A stretch of DNA of 9,692 nt from assembly GCA_964350605.1 (NCBI GenBank), contig CAYGKP010000084.1, positions 1 to 9,692 of the forward strand, written 5' to 3'. Shown one piece after another: positions 1 to 6,127 of the stretch. Positions within the stretch are counted from its first letter, which is position 1. Every line of letters starts with the position of its first letter. Origin of the DNA: CAYGKP01 sp964350605 (GTDB lineage Bacteria; Bacteroidota; Bacteroidia; Cytophagales; JAAEPT01). Under the pieces are notes generated by a model. The model saw only the letters and a program-made list of their open reading frames with translations, did no database searches and was not told the DNA's origin. Position numbers and translations under genes: made by a program.

Positions 1-720
1 GTACTTGATGCGGGTGGTGTCGTCAAAAGAGAAGTAGCGGGTTTCCAGGAGGCGGTCGCCTTCGTAGACATGTTGCTGCACATCCACGCTCCTGTCTGAA
101 ACCAGGGTTCGTACTTGAAGGCCATCCTGATACTCCACCCGGCAACTTCCCTCCTCAAAGGCACCCGATTCAGGGATGTACTCCCAAGCCCGCTCACGAC
201 CTAATGAATCATACATCGTTTCCAGAAAGCCTAGCGTGATGCCGCCACGCCGATACGCCAGTCGAGTCATCGCCCCGGTCGTATCCACCAGCTCAACAGT
301 GTACGGATTTGGGTCGTCCCTGTTGGTCGTTTCTGCCGAAAGCAAGTACCCCTTCTGATACACCTTCAAAATCGATAGGACCGTATCCCCATCGGCCAAC
401 TGCCATTGCCAAACAGTGTCCTCGCCGTACTCGTAGAAGTCATCCATATAGAAACCCACGGGCTCCGGTGCACTGGAATACTCCGAATCAAATCGCTCAT
501 GAATCAGGCGGCCCTGTGCATCGAACGTCTTGGTGGTCATCGTCAAGGTGTCGCCCTCCGCCACGCCAATCGTGTAGCAGATTTCCAATTCCCCCTCCCG
601 ACAGCAAGACACATAGGTCTCATAGCCCTCGGAATCGCAGGCGTTTTCCTGACCCTCCTCCGGCAGCGGCTCACAAGCCACAACTAGCCCAACCCCAAAG
701 AGCAGCATTCCCTTAATCAT
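1..720 (-). CDS. Tandem lipoprotein paralog with YDxxGR repeats (3' end cut by window edge)
   Basis: The ATG at 720-718 opens a frame that stays open to base 1 (240 residues visible). It aligns along its whole length with the upstream neighbour, and by that comparison lacks only about five codons plus the stop. The N-terminus (MIKGMLLFGVGLVVAC) is a type II signal peptide with lipobox Cys16, so an envelope lipoprotein is expected. A cluster CDSEGYETYVSCCREG (Cys28, 39, 40) plus Cys48 is shared with the paralog. Two Rhs/YD-like motifs, FDAQGR (66-71) and YDSLGR (170-175), sit in a beta-rich, acidic body rich in Tyr and Gly. The start overlaps the upstream gene's stop by 8 bp (ATGATTAA), implying co-translation. 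There is no clear ribosome binding site. Function is unknown; a YwqK/MORN-like or Rhs-like beta-repeat surface protein is the nearest description. It is a true gene despite having no stop in the window. Confidence 0.85.
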   Translation of the reverse strand, partial: MIKGMLLFGVGLVVACEPLPEEGQENACDSEGYETYVSCCREGELEICYTIGVAEGDTLTMTTKTFDAQGRLIHERFDSEYSSAPEPVGFYMDDFYEYGEDTVWQWQLADGDTVLSILKVYQKGYLLSAETTNRDDPNPYTVELVDTTGAMTRLAYRRGGITLGFLETMYDSLGRERAWEYIPESGAFEEGSCRVEYQDGLQVRTLVSDRSVDVQQHVYEGDRLLETRYFSFDDTTRIKY

Positions 721-1468
721 CGCAGTAGCAGTATTTGGTCCGCTGGTCCCATCCCACAACGTACTCTTCAATCATTCGCTCGCCCTTGTAGACTCCCACG
801 ATTGTCGCATCTCCCCCTGCATTCTCTAGCGTCTCGGTGCGAAGACCCTCCTTGTACTCATAGCGAGCCACTGGCATAAAAAAGAAGCCGGGCTCCCCCT
901 CGGCAACTTCCATGGTCCGTAGAACCTTCCGGCCGAGCGAGTCATACTTGAATATCGTGTACCCAAGCGTGTCGGAATCTTCCAGATAGGCCCACCTCGA
1001 CTCGCCCGCAGTTGAGTCCACCAGAACGCGTACCTGCACTTCCCCGTCGTCAAAAACCAGCTTCTTGATCAACTGCCCCTCGCGATACACACTCAACTCG
1101 CTGCTAATCGTATCGCCCAATCTGTTCACTTCCCAAAACCGCATCGAACCCTCCTCATAGCGGTATTGACTAACAAACGATGGTTCGGAGCCCTCACCAT
1201 GCTTGCGGTAACTCCTGTTATAGTTATGCTCTTGGCTGCGAATGAGCCTCCCTTGGTCGTCGTAGGTTTTGTGATCGACCGACATGGTGTCATTGTCTGG
1301 CAGGCTGATGTGATAGCACGTCTCCTTCTTTCCCTCTCGACAACAGGATACATAGATATCATATCCCGCCGTATCACAGACGAAGGGTTCGTCCACCGCC
1401 TCCTTCGTTTCACTCTGGGCCCCGCAAGCCACCATCAGGCCCAAGGCCCCAAGTATCATCCACCGCAT
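713..1468 (-). CDS. Putative lipoprotein with Cys-Cys cluster and YDxxGR repeats
   Basis: A 251-residue protein of unknown function. The signal MRWMILGALGLMVAC ends in a lipobox with Cys15, predicting lipidation and export. The motif CDTAGYDIYVSCCREG (Cys31, 42, 43) is followed by Cys51, and Cys247 and Cys249 lie in the C-terminal CYCDD, so disulfides in the envelope are plausible. YDDQGR (69-74) and YDSLGR (175-180) resemble Rhs/YD repeat units, each followed by a charged beta-like stretch. It is the upstream member of a tandem pair with the gene ending beyond base 1; the two overlap by 8 bp. The gene starts 61 bp downstream of the four-helix membrane protein on the same strand, and an imperfect hairpin lies in that gap. 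The ATG is chosen because it directly precedes the signal peptide. I do not recognise a named family; the calls for lipoprotein and paralogy are firm, the repeat assignment is moderate. Confidence 0.88.
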   Translation of the reverse strand: MRWMILGALGLMVACGAQSETKEAVDEPFVCDTAGYDIYVSCCREGKKETCYHISLPDNDTMSVDHKTYDDQGRLIRSQEHNYNRSYRKHGEGSEPSFVSQYRYEEGSMRFWEVNRLGDTISSELSVYREGQLIKKLVFDDGEVQVRVLVDSTAGESRWAYLEDSDTLGYTIFKYDSLGRKVLRTMEVAEGEPGFFFMPVARYEYKEGLRTETLENAGGDATIVGVYKGERMIEEYVVGWDQRTKYCYCDD

Positions 1469-1474
1469 CCCCCA

Positions 1475-1496
1475 ATCTACGCGTTCACGCGCAGAT
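1475..1496 (-). other. Imperfect hairpin in the leader of the lipoprotein pair
   Basis: ATCT-a-CGCG, loop TTCA, CGCG-c-AGAT forms an 8-bp stem with one mismatch. It lies 7 bases upstream of the lipoprotein ATG at 1468, inside the 61-bp gap after the membrane protein gene. No T-run follows, so it is not a classic terminator; it could affect mRNA stability or initiation, or be chance. Confidence 0.35.
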
Positions 1497-1529
1497 CAGT
1501 GAAGCCTCACTACGAATCTCTCAACAGGA

Positions 1530-1979
1530 TCAGGCGGCTTTCTTGCCCTTGAAGTGGGCATAGAAGCTGAGGAGGATGGCCGAACCGGACACCAAGGTCA
1601 TCACCGTGCCCGGCACGAACTTCACGTAGCCGCCCAGGTCCAGGAACAGAAAGTAGCCCAGGTCGGCCAAGCCACCAACCAACGCCGCTAGGAAGATCGC
1701 CTTCGGCTTTCCCTTCCACACGAAAAACGCGCTAATGAACGTCACGAGCCCAATCCACAACAGGTTAAACCCGTGCTGACCAATGACGGCCCCCGCGGCT
1801 TTCGGGTAGTCCATCTTCACCGTCGAAGGCTCGACCGCATCGGCAATTCCGCTGATCGACGAGGCGATGTCGCCCCCCAGAATGAACTTCGTGGTCAGCA
1901 CTCCCGCCAGGATATGTACCGCGCCCCAGAGGATCCAGAGGACGGCGGAGACTTTAAAGAGAATCGAGAAGCGTTTCAT
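1530..1979 (-). CDS. Four-helix integral membrane protein of unknown function
   Basis: 149 residues with four predicted transmembrane segments at about 7-29, 67-88, 93-115 and 121-141, and a lysine-rich C-terminus (HFKGKKAA) likely on the cytoplasmic side. The loop between helices 1 and 2 (about 35 residues) is polar and would face outward. His22 in the first helix (WGAVHILAG) and His69 at the start of helix 2 (QHGFNLLW) stand out as candidate functional residues. I chose the internal ATG at 1979 rather than the in-frame ATG at 2054: it gives a normal short Lys-Arg N-terminus (MKRFS) directly before helix 1, while the longer form adds 25 residues of non-membrane sequence that overlap the probable promoter region. 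It is divergent from the PEBP-family gene across 167 bp and is followed by the lipoprotein pair on the same strand. No family name can be assigned from sequence alone. Confidence 0.8.
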   Translation of the reverse strand: MKRFSILFKVSAVLWILWGAVHILAGVLTTKFILGGDIASSISGIADAVEPSTVKMDYPKAAGAVIGQHGFNLLWIGLVTFISAFFVWKGKPKAIFLAALVGGLADLGYFLFLDLGGYVKFVPGTVMTLVSGSAILLSFYAHFKGKKAA

Positions 1980-2146
1980 GGCAAGCAAAAGTTTGGGAAG
2001 CGTTCGAGTGGAGTTTTGAAAGTGGTATGATGGCTTAATGCCCCCTCGCCCCAAATGGTTCAGGGTGCTAAACCTTCGGGCTTCCTTGCAGTTGTTGTAA
2101 CTAGATGTTTAACCACGCAATTAAGAACCATCCCAAGACCCCCGCT
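1980..2146. promoter_or_regulatory. Divergent intergenic region, promoters not resolved
   Basis: A 167-bp gap between two genes that both begin ATGAAACGCTTC on opposite strands, so it must hold promoters for both unless transcription enters from elsewhere. I could not find a clean TTG-N17-23-TAnnTTTG match on either strand. The best minus-strand candidate (TTTG followed about 24 bp later by TACCAC) is weak. In-frame ATGs at 2054 (minus) and 2105 (plus) lie inside it and were not chosen as starts. Confidence 0.4.
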
Positions 2147-2677
2147 ATGAAACGCTTCCTCGTGATTTTCTTTCTGGTCGGCACTCCGGTGCTCTACGCC
2201 CAGGGCCTCACCCTCTCCTCGCCCACCGTCGGCGGCCAGATGACCGCCAAACAAATGGCTGGCATCTTCGGCTGCGCGGGCGAAAACGTGGCCCCCGCCC
2301 TCGAATGGTCGAACCTACCCGCAGGGACCAAAAGCATCGCTCTCACGATGTACGACCCCGATGCCCCCACTGGCGCGGGCTTCTGGCACTGGTTGGCCTT
2401 CAACATTCCCGCAACGACGACCTCGATTCCCGAAGGCGGCAAGCTGCCCGCCGGATCGGTCGAGAGCATCACCAGCTTCGGGATGCCCGGCTACGGCGGT
2501 CCCTGCCCACCGGAAGGCCACGGCTACCACACCTACACTTTCACGATCTACGCCCTTGATGTTGAGACCCTTCCGCTTGATGCGAAGACCCAACCGGCCG
2601 TCGTCGGCTTCCTAATCAACGCGCACACCCTCGAGAAGGCGACAATCATCTCCTACTACAAGCGCGACAAGAAGTGA
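2147..2677 (+). CDS. Exported PEBP-family (YbhB/YbcL-type) protein
   Basis: A 176-residue member of the phosphatidylethanolamine-binding protein / Raf-kinase-inhibitor-like family. Residues 1-19 (MKRFLVIFFLVGTPVLYAQ) are a Sec signal peptide with a likely signal peptidase I site after Leu-Tyr-Ala, so the protein acts outside the cytoplasm, unlike cytoplasmic E. coli YbhB. The ligand pocket motifs are present: YDPDAP (69-74), His81-Trp82 in the WHWLAFNIP strand, and GYGGPCPPEGHGYH (115-128), the bacterial GGPCPP...H.Y signature. Size fits the family (about 160 residues mature). The biochemical ligand of bacterial PEBPs is generally not established. I took the ATG at 2147 over 2105 because it starts the signal peptide directly; the longer form would add 14 polar residues. 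It is single, divergent from the membrane protein and convergent with accA. Confidence 0.93.
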   Translation: MKRFLVIFFLVGTPVLYAQGLTLSSPTVGGQMTAKQMAGIFGCAGENVAPALEWSNLPAGTKSIALTMYDPDAPTGAGFWHWLAFNIPATTTSIPEGGKLPAGSVESITSFGMPGYGGPCPPEGHGYHTYTFTIYALDVETLPLDAKTQPAVVGFLINAHTLEKATIISYYKRDKK

Positions 2678-2711
2678 CCCTTCGACCCGTCAACTACTGG
2701 CCTCAACAAAA

Positions 2712-2750
2712 ACCGAGCGGTCCACTTACCCGTGTGGCCGCTCGCTTGGT
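2712..2750. terminator. Hairpin between convergent genes, possible bidirectional terminator
   Basis: Stem GAGCGG-(T bulge)-CCAC (2715-2725) pairs with GTGG-CCGCTC (2734-2743) around an 8-nt loop, and ACC/GGT (2712-2714, 2748-2750) can extend it beyond a small internal loop. A-rich sequence on the left (acaaaaacc) and ggtttggt on the right give T-rich tails on both strands, though neither is a long T-run. It lies between the stops of the PEBP gene (2677) and accA (2768), where transcripts from both sides must end. Confidence 0.6.
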
Positions 2751-2767
2751 TTGGTAGGTAGGGGTCC

Positions 2768-3790
2768 CTAATGCTTCCCGTTCCCGTTCGAGGTGCTGGA
2801 GGCCGCAGCTTGAGCTTGGGGGCTCGACGCGGCTTGCTCGGCGGGGTCGATGTGCGCGCCCATGCGCGAGAACTTCTCAATCCGCTCGGAAATGCGCTCG
2901 GCGGGGGTCATCTCCTCCAACTGAGCGAAATGACCGAGGATCTCCTTGGCCAGCTTCTTGGCCATCTTTTCAGGCTCGACGTGGGCACCACCGAGTGGCT
3001 CCTTGATGATCCCGTCGATCAGGCCGTTTTTCAGCATATCCGGCGCGGTGAGTTTGAGGGCCTCGGCGGCTTCCTCCTTGTGGTCCCAACTGCGCCAAAG
3101 AATCGACGAGCAGCTTTCGGGCGAAATGACCGAGTACCAGGTGTTTTCCAACATCAAAACGCGGTCGCCAATGGCAATGCCCAAAGCACCACCCGAAGCA
3201 CCCTCGCCAATCACGATGCAGACCACGGGCACCTTCAGCATGAACATCTCCTTGAGGTTGCGGGCGATGGCCTCGCCTTGGCCGCGTTCCTCGGCCTCCA
3301 AGCCTGGGTAAGCCCCCGGCGTGTCGATGAGCGTCAGGATCGGCAAGCCGAATTTTTCAGCCATGCGCATCAGGCGCAGCGCCTTGCGGTAGCCCTCGGG
3401 GTTGGCCATCCCGAAGTTGCGCAACTGACGTTGCTTAGTGTTGCGGCCTTTTTGGTGCCCGATGATCATCATCGGCACCCCGTTTACCTGGCCAATGCCG
3501 CCGATAATGGCCATGTCATCCTTCACCTGGCGGTCGCCATGAAGTTCGACAAAGCCTTCTACCATCATCTCAATGTAATCAAGCGTGTAGGGACGATCGG
3601 GGTGGCGCGAGAGTTGAACGCGCTGCCAACGCGAGAGCCCATTATAGGTTTTGCGTTTCAGCGATTTGAGCTTGTCCTCCAACGAGGCAATGGCACCGGC
3701 GACCTTCAGGTCGTTCTCGGCACCCAGTTCGCGCATGTCGTTGAGTTTCGCCTCCAGTTCGGCGATGGGTTTCTCGAAGTCTAAGGCCAT
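2768..3790 (-). CDS. accA: Acetyl-CoA carboxylase carboxyltransferase subunit alpha
   Basis: AccA (340 residues) pairs with AccD to transfer CO2 from carboxybiotin on BCCP to acetyl-CoA, giving malonyl-CoA, the first committed step of fatty acid synthesis in the cytoplasm. The N-terminal helical region (1-60) begins MALDFEKPIAELEAKL, followed by WQRVQLSRHPDRPYTLDYI (55-73). The crotonase-like core contains GHQKGRNTKQR (111-121), DTPGAYPG (156-163), RGQGEAIARNL (169-179) and GEGASGGALG (195-204, backbone oxyanion-hole region), then ISPESCSSILW (222-232) and EPLGGAH (264-270). The start at 3790 is set by these N-terminal residues; an upstream ATG at 3961 would add 57 unrelated residues covering the promoter. 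Residues about 316-340 form an Ala/Ser/Gln/Asn-rich tail beyond the usual end. A Bacteroidota-type promoter lies 35 bp upstream. accD is not in the window. Confidence 0.98.
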   Translation of the reverse strand: MALDFEKPIAELEAKLNDMRELGAENDLKVAGAIASLEDKLKSLKRKTYNGLSRWQRVQLSRHPDRPYTLDYIEMMVEGFVELHGDRQVKDDMAIIGGIGQVNGVPMMIIGHQKGRNTKQRQLRNFGMANPEGYRKALRLMRMAEKFGLPILTLIDTPGAYPGLEAEERGQGEAIARNLKEMFMLKVPVVCIVIGEGASGGALGIAIGDRVLMLENTWYSVISPESCSSILWRSWDHKEEAAEALKLTAPDMLKNGLIDGIIKEPLGGAHVEPEKMAKKLAKEILGHFAQLEEMTPAERISERIEKFSRMGAHIDPAEQAASSPQAQAAASSTSNGNGKH

Positions 3791-3824
3791 ACAGTAGAAA
3801 GGCGTGCTGCCAAGTGGCGAGTCA

Positions 3825-3855
3825 CAAAGGTACGGACCCTGGCGGGGCATGGCAA
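3825..3855 (-). promoter_or_regulatory. accA promoter, Bacteroidota TTG-N20-TAnnTTTG type
   Basis: Read on the minus strand, TTG (3855-3853), a 20-bp spacer, then TACCTTTG (3832-3825). This matches the -33/-7 consensus used by the Bacteroidota primary sigma factor exactly at every fixed base. Transcription would begin near 3818, giving a leader of about 28 nt before the accA ATG at 3790. Confidence 0.75.
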
Positions 3856-3893
3856 CGAGAATGAAGAACCATTCGGATTTCAGTTGCGATCTA

Positions 3894-3924
3894 TTGGAGG
3901 GAAGCTGGTAAGCACGTACTTTTG
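3894..3924 (+). promoter_or_regulatory. tRNA-Asp promoter, Bacteroidota TTG-N20-TAnnTTTG type
   Basis: TTG (3894-3896), a 20-bp spacer, then TACTTTTG (3917-3924), again a full match to the -33/-7 consensus. Predicted initiation near 3931 gives a precursor with about 54 nt of 5' leader, to be removed by RNase P before the tRNA at 3985. It points away from the accA promoter, with 38 bp between the two elements. Confidence 0.75.
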
Positions 3925-3984
3925 TCCACCCTTTCGCACCGAGCTGTTCGCAGCAAGGCACATGGGTCGGCTACTCGAAACTTT

Positions 3985-4061
3985 GGTTCGGTAGTTCAGT
4001 TGGTTAGAATGCCTGCCTGTCACGCAGGAGGTCGCGGGTTCGAGTCCCGTCCGGACCGCCA
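3985..4061 (+). tRNA. tRNA-Asp (anticodon GTC)
   Basis: A complete cloverleaf. Acceptor stem GGTTCGG (3985-3991) pairs with CCGGACC (4051-4057) with one G-T pair; D-arm region includes AGTTCAGTTGGTTAGA; anticodon stem CCTGC/GCAGG (4012-4016, 4024-4028) holds loop CTGTCAC with anticodon GTC at 4019-4021; T-arm GCGGG-TTCGAGT-CCCGT (4034-4050). Discriminator G4058 is followed by an encoded CCA (4059-4061). GTC with discriminator G is the standard aspartate identity set. It is a single tRNA with its own promoter and terminator. No copy of its 3' end is seen elsewhere in the window, so there is no sign of use as an integration site here. Confidence 0.98.
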
Positions 4062-4076
4062 ACCGAGTAGCCTCTC

Positions 4077-4110
4077 AAAGCCCCCTCCTCCGAGGGGGCT
4101 TTTTTGTTTT
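4077..4110 (+). terminator. Rho-independent terminator of tRNA-Asp
   Basis: A perfect 11-bp stem, AAAGCCCCCTC (4077-4087) with GAGGGGGCTTT (4092-4102), tetraloop CTCC, followed by TTTTTGTTTT. It starts 15 bases after the CCA end. On the minus strand the tail is only TTT, so it would be a weaker stop for the small gene ending at 4123. Confidence 0.95.
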
Positions 4111-4122
4111 GTGGACGAAGTG

Positions 4123-4302
4123 CTAGCGGCAATGCTGATAGCAATGCAACGTCGGGCACTCGCCCCATGTGTGGTTGCGACATTGTAGGCCCGTGGATTT
4201 GGCAATCGCGGTGCATTGCGGGTTGTGTGGCTTCAGGTCAACAAAGCCAACGACAGCGGTCAATGCTGCCCCAACGGCGAGGCCTGCAAAAAATCGTTTC
4301 AT
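4123..4302 (-). CDS. Small Cys/His-rich peptide with hydrophobic N-terminus
   Basis: A 59-residue product. Residues 1-21 (MKRFFAGLAVGAALTAVVGFV) form a signal peptide or a membrane anchor. The rest is a compact putative metal-binding unit, CTAIAKSTGLQCRN (Cys30 to Cys41), then Cys49, His53, Cys54, His57 and Cys58. The pattern C-x-A-x-x-K-S-x-G-x-x-C-R...C-x-x-H resembles short Bacteroidota zinc-ribbon domains of the C..(K/R)..G..C...CWQH type (DUF5763-like), here inferred from memory of the pattern. Such units are usually cytoplasmic, so an exported or membrane-tethered version is unusual. An in-frame ATG at 4356 starts immediately after the stop of the preceding glycosyltransferase (TAAATG) and would give a 77-residue form; I prefer 4302 because it begins the hydrophobic segment. 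It may be the last gene of the glycosyltransferase run or have its own promoter. Confidence 0.65.
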   Translation of the reverse strand: MKRFFAGLAVGAALTAVVGFVDLKPHNPQCTAIAKSTGLQCRNHTWGECPTLHCYQHCR

Positions 4303-4356
4303 GGGAATGGATAAAAGGTGGGATGCACGCCCCTCAACTACGTAATTTTTGAGCAT

Positions 4357-5187
4357 TTATTGCCCAAATAACCACCACTTCTTCTTCTCCTGTGGCCATT
4401 CCATCTGCTCGGGTGTCAAGGAATCCATGATATCCTGCGGCTTGGGGATGGGCTTGGCGATCTCCCGAACTTCTTGACGACGGGCCAAAAATCGCTCGTC
4501 ATCCCAGAGGTAGTGCGCGCTATGCCCTCGCTCGACATCCGTTCCCTGGCGGACTCGCTGGCTTCGTTCCTTGTACCGCGCCAGTGCCCAATCATCACTC
4601 CCAATGTGGCGCAAATGAAGCAGCAAGGGTGCACCGGGTAACGGTGGACGCTGGCGGTAACGTGGCCTAGCCGAGATCAACTTGTGTATCCCCGCATCAA
4701 ACTCCACCTCCACAAGCTTGTGGAGGTTTAGGATGCATGGCTTCGAATAAGACTCCCGTGGCTCGCCGGACCAAAAGACGGATTGCTCCACAATGGGTGC
4801 GCTAGTGGGCAAGCCATCAGCATAGACGTTATAGCCTTTGGTACGGACAATGGCCGGCTGGTCAAGTGAAAATGGGGCGATCGGTACAATGAATTCGTCG
4901 ATGTCCACCATCAACACCAAATCATGACTGCTACGATAGGCACGCCAAGCCTCGTTCTGGACCGGGGTGGTCTGCGCGGTCTCGTAGGTGTCGGGCTTCC
5001 CGTAGTAGTCGACTTTGCAGCCCAGATCCCGCGCCATCTGATCCGAACCATCGGTCGAGTGGTTGTCGAAAATATGGATATCCGCACCCATGCGCTGGTA
5101 ATGCGCCACGAAGGCGGGCAGCAAATCCCGCTCGTTGTGCGAGGGGGTAATGACGATAATGCGAAGGGGTTTCTGGTGAGTCGGCAT
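4357..5187 (-). CDS. GT2-like glycosyltransferase, array copy 5 (type A)
   Basis: 276 residues, soluble, predicted cytoplasmic, of the short GT2-like family resembling Glyco_tranf_2_4. Such enzymes transfer a sugar from a nucleotide-sugar donor to an acceptor by inversion; donor and acceptor here are unknown. Motifs in order: ITPSHNE (13-19) at the first Rossmann-like strand, DNHSTDGSD (41-49), the metal/nucleotide DxD in MVDIDEF (Asp95, Asp97), YSKPCILNLHKL (147-158), a conserved His168 (GIHK) and His191 (LLLHLRH). The tail carries AKPIPKP (244-250), TPEQMEWP and a terminal WWLFGQ. It is closest to the copy just upstream: both share the DYYGKPDTYET and RGHSAHY motifs and a 34-bp identical DNA stretch. 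A 107-bp gap separates it from that copy, the only sizeable gap in the array, so it could have its own promoter; none was clearly found. Confidence 0.88.
   Translation of the reverse strand: MPTHQKPLRIIVITPSHNERDLLPAFVAHYQRMGADIHIFDNHSTDGSDQMARDLGCKVDYYGKPDTYETAQTTPVQNEAWRAYRSSHDLVLMVDIDEFIVPIAPFSLDQPAIVRTKGYNVYADGLPTSAPIVEQSVFWSGEPRESYSKPCILNLHKLVEVEFDAGIHKLISARPRYRQRPPLPGAPLLLHLRHIGSDDWALARYKERSQRVRQGTDVERGHSAHYLWDDERFLARRQEVREIAKPIPKPQDIMDSLTPEQMEWPQEKKKWWLFGQ
4991..5024. repeat. 34-bp exact repeat, copy in last glycosyltransferase
   Basis: Bases 4991-5024 are identical to 5923-5956 in the adjacent paralog, and a further 12 bp to the left match after one mismatch. It encodes the GCKVDYYGKPDT region. 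It reflects recent duplication or gene conversion and is a potential site for unequal recombination that would delete or fuse the two genes. Confidence 0.85.
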
Positions 5188-5294
5188 CAGACAAATTTGA
5201 AACTAGAGACTCGAACGCAAAGAAATGATTGCATTACCATTTTAGCCCAAGGCTTTATTTGACTTGTGTGGGCACGCAACTACCACCCAGGAGA
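5188..5294 (-). promoter_or_regulatory. 107-bp gap inside the glycosyltransferase array
   Basis: The only long spacer in an otherwise tightly packed run, and visibly more AT-rich than the flanking genes. On the minus strand it contains TTGGGC, TAAAATGG and TAGTTTCAAATTTG just before the ATG at 5187, but no element fits TTG-N17-23-TAnnTTTG. An internal promoter is possible but not shown; no terminator hairpin is evident. Confidence 0.35.
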
Positions 5295-6113
5295 TTACCA
5301 GAAGGCCCACCACTTCCTCTCTTTTGGCCAGGCCATTTGCTCGGGGGTCAGCGCATCGCGAAGCTCCTGCGGTTTGGGGATGGGCTTGGCGTTTTCACGG
5401 GACTTGCGACGAAGCTCCAACCACTGATCCAGTTCCTTATTGTAATGCGCGCTGTGACCCCGCTGTAAGTCGGTGCCTCGACGAACGCGGTCACGGCGTT
5501 CCTGGTATCGGCGAAGGGCCCATTCGTCCGTGCCCATGTGACGGAAATGAAACATCAGCGGCGCGCCGGGCTGGGGTGGCAAGTGGCGATAGCGCGGCGT
5601 ACTGGAAAGAATTTTGTGAATCCCTGCGTCAAAGTCGACATCTACCAGCTTGTGAAGGTTCAGTACGCACGGCTTCGAATGCGCGTCCTTTGGAATCCCT
5701 TGCCACAGTTCGGGTTGTTCTTCGATGGGCCCATCGGTGGGGATTCGAAGGGTTGTTGCATTAAAACCATTGGTACGCACGATGGCCGGTTGATCCACCG
5801 AAAACGGGCGAATGGGAAACACAAACTCATCCATGTCGACCATCAGCGCGATGTCGTGGGTACCCTGGTACCTGCGCCAGGTTTCGTTCTGGATCGGTGT
5901 GGTCTCAGAGGTCTCGTAGGTATCGGGCTTCCCGTAGTAGTCGACTTTGCAGCCCAATTCGCGCGCCAATTGGTCGGAGCCATCGGTTGAATGATTGTCG
6001 AAAATGTGGATGTCGGCACCCATGCGTTTGTAGTGCGCGATGTAGGCAGGCATGATCTCCTTCTCGTTGTGCGAGGGCGTGATGACAATGATGCGCATGG
6101 GAGATTGGGTCAT
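5295..6113 (-). CDS. GT2-like glycosyltransferase, array copy 4 (type A)
   Basis: 272 residues without membrane segments. It shows PSHNE (13-17), DNHSTDGSD (39-47), MVDMDEF (Asp93, Asp95), SKPC (146-149), His166 and His189, the same order and spacing as its neighbours. Together with the next gene downstream it forms type A: DYYGKPDTYE after the first beta-alpha unit, GTDLQRGHSAHY (213-224), AKPIPKP (242-248) and TPEQMAWP before a Trp-rich end (WWAFW). The loop around 118-135 (ATTLRIPTDGPIEEQPEL) differs from the others and is a candidate acceptor-specificity region. The ATG at 6113 is 14 bp after the stop of the upstream copy, consistent with one transcript. No clear ribosome binding site. 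The enzyme family is confident; the sugar and acceptor are not deducible. Confidence 0.9.
   Translation of the reverse strand: MTQSPMRIIVITPSHNEKEIMPAYIAHYKRMGADIHIFDNHSTDGSDQLARELGCKVDYYGKPDTYETSETTPIQNETWRRYQGTHDIALMVDMDEFVFPIRPFSVDQPAIVRTNGFNATTLRIPTDGPIEEQPELWQGIPKDAHSKPCVLNLHKLVDVDFDAGIHKILSSTPRYRHLPPQPGAPLMFHFRHMGTDEWALRRYQERRDRVRRGTDLQRGHSAHYNKELDQWLELRRKSRENAKPIPKPQELRDALTPEQMAWPKERKWWAFW
5923..5956. repeat. 34-bp exact repeat, copy in second-to-last glycosyltransferase
   Basis: Direct-repeat partner of 4991-5024, 932 bp apart and in the same orientation and codon register. Nearby blocks are similar but interrupted by third-position changes, so this patch is more conserved than its surroundings. 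Confidence 0.85.
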
Positions 6114-6127
6114 GATCGTAAGTTCGG

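Noticed and set aside
309..716. Plus-strand open frames opposite the left lipoprotein
   Set aside because: The minus-strand frame has a signal peptide and a full-length paralog next door; the plus-strand products are Pro/Arg/Ser-rich shadows.
2771..3784. A 337-codon open frame antisense to accA
   Set aside because: It exactly mirrors accA, has no recognisable domain, and long antisense frames are expected opposite GC-rich conserved genes.
3985..4061. tRNA-Asp as an attachment site for a genomic island holding the GT array
   Set aside because: No integrase and no direct repeat of the tRNA 3' end were seen in the window.
3880..4216. Open frames across the tRNA on both strands, with products containing phrases such as GPDGTRTRDLL and VVQLVRMPACHAGG
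   Set aside because: These are translations of the tRNA-Asp gene and its complement, a well-known source of spurious database proteins; the cloverleaf fully explains the sequence.
5188..5294. A TAGTTTCA element as the promoter of the last glycosyltransferase
   Set aside because: It has two mismatches to TAnnTTTG and no TTG at 17-23 bp upstream; left as unresolved.
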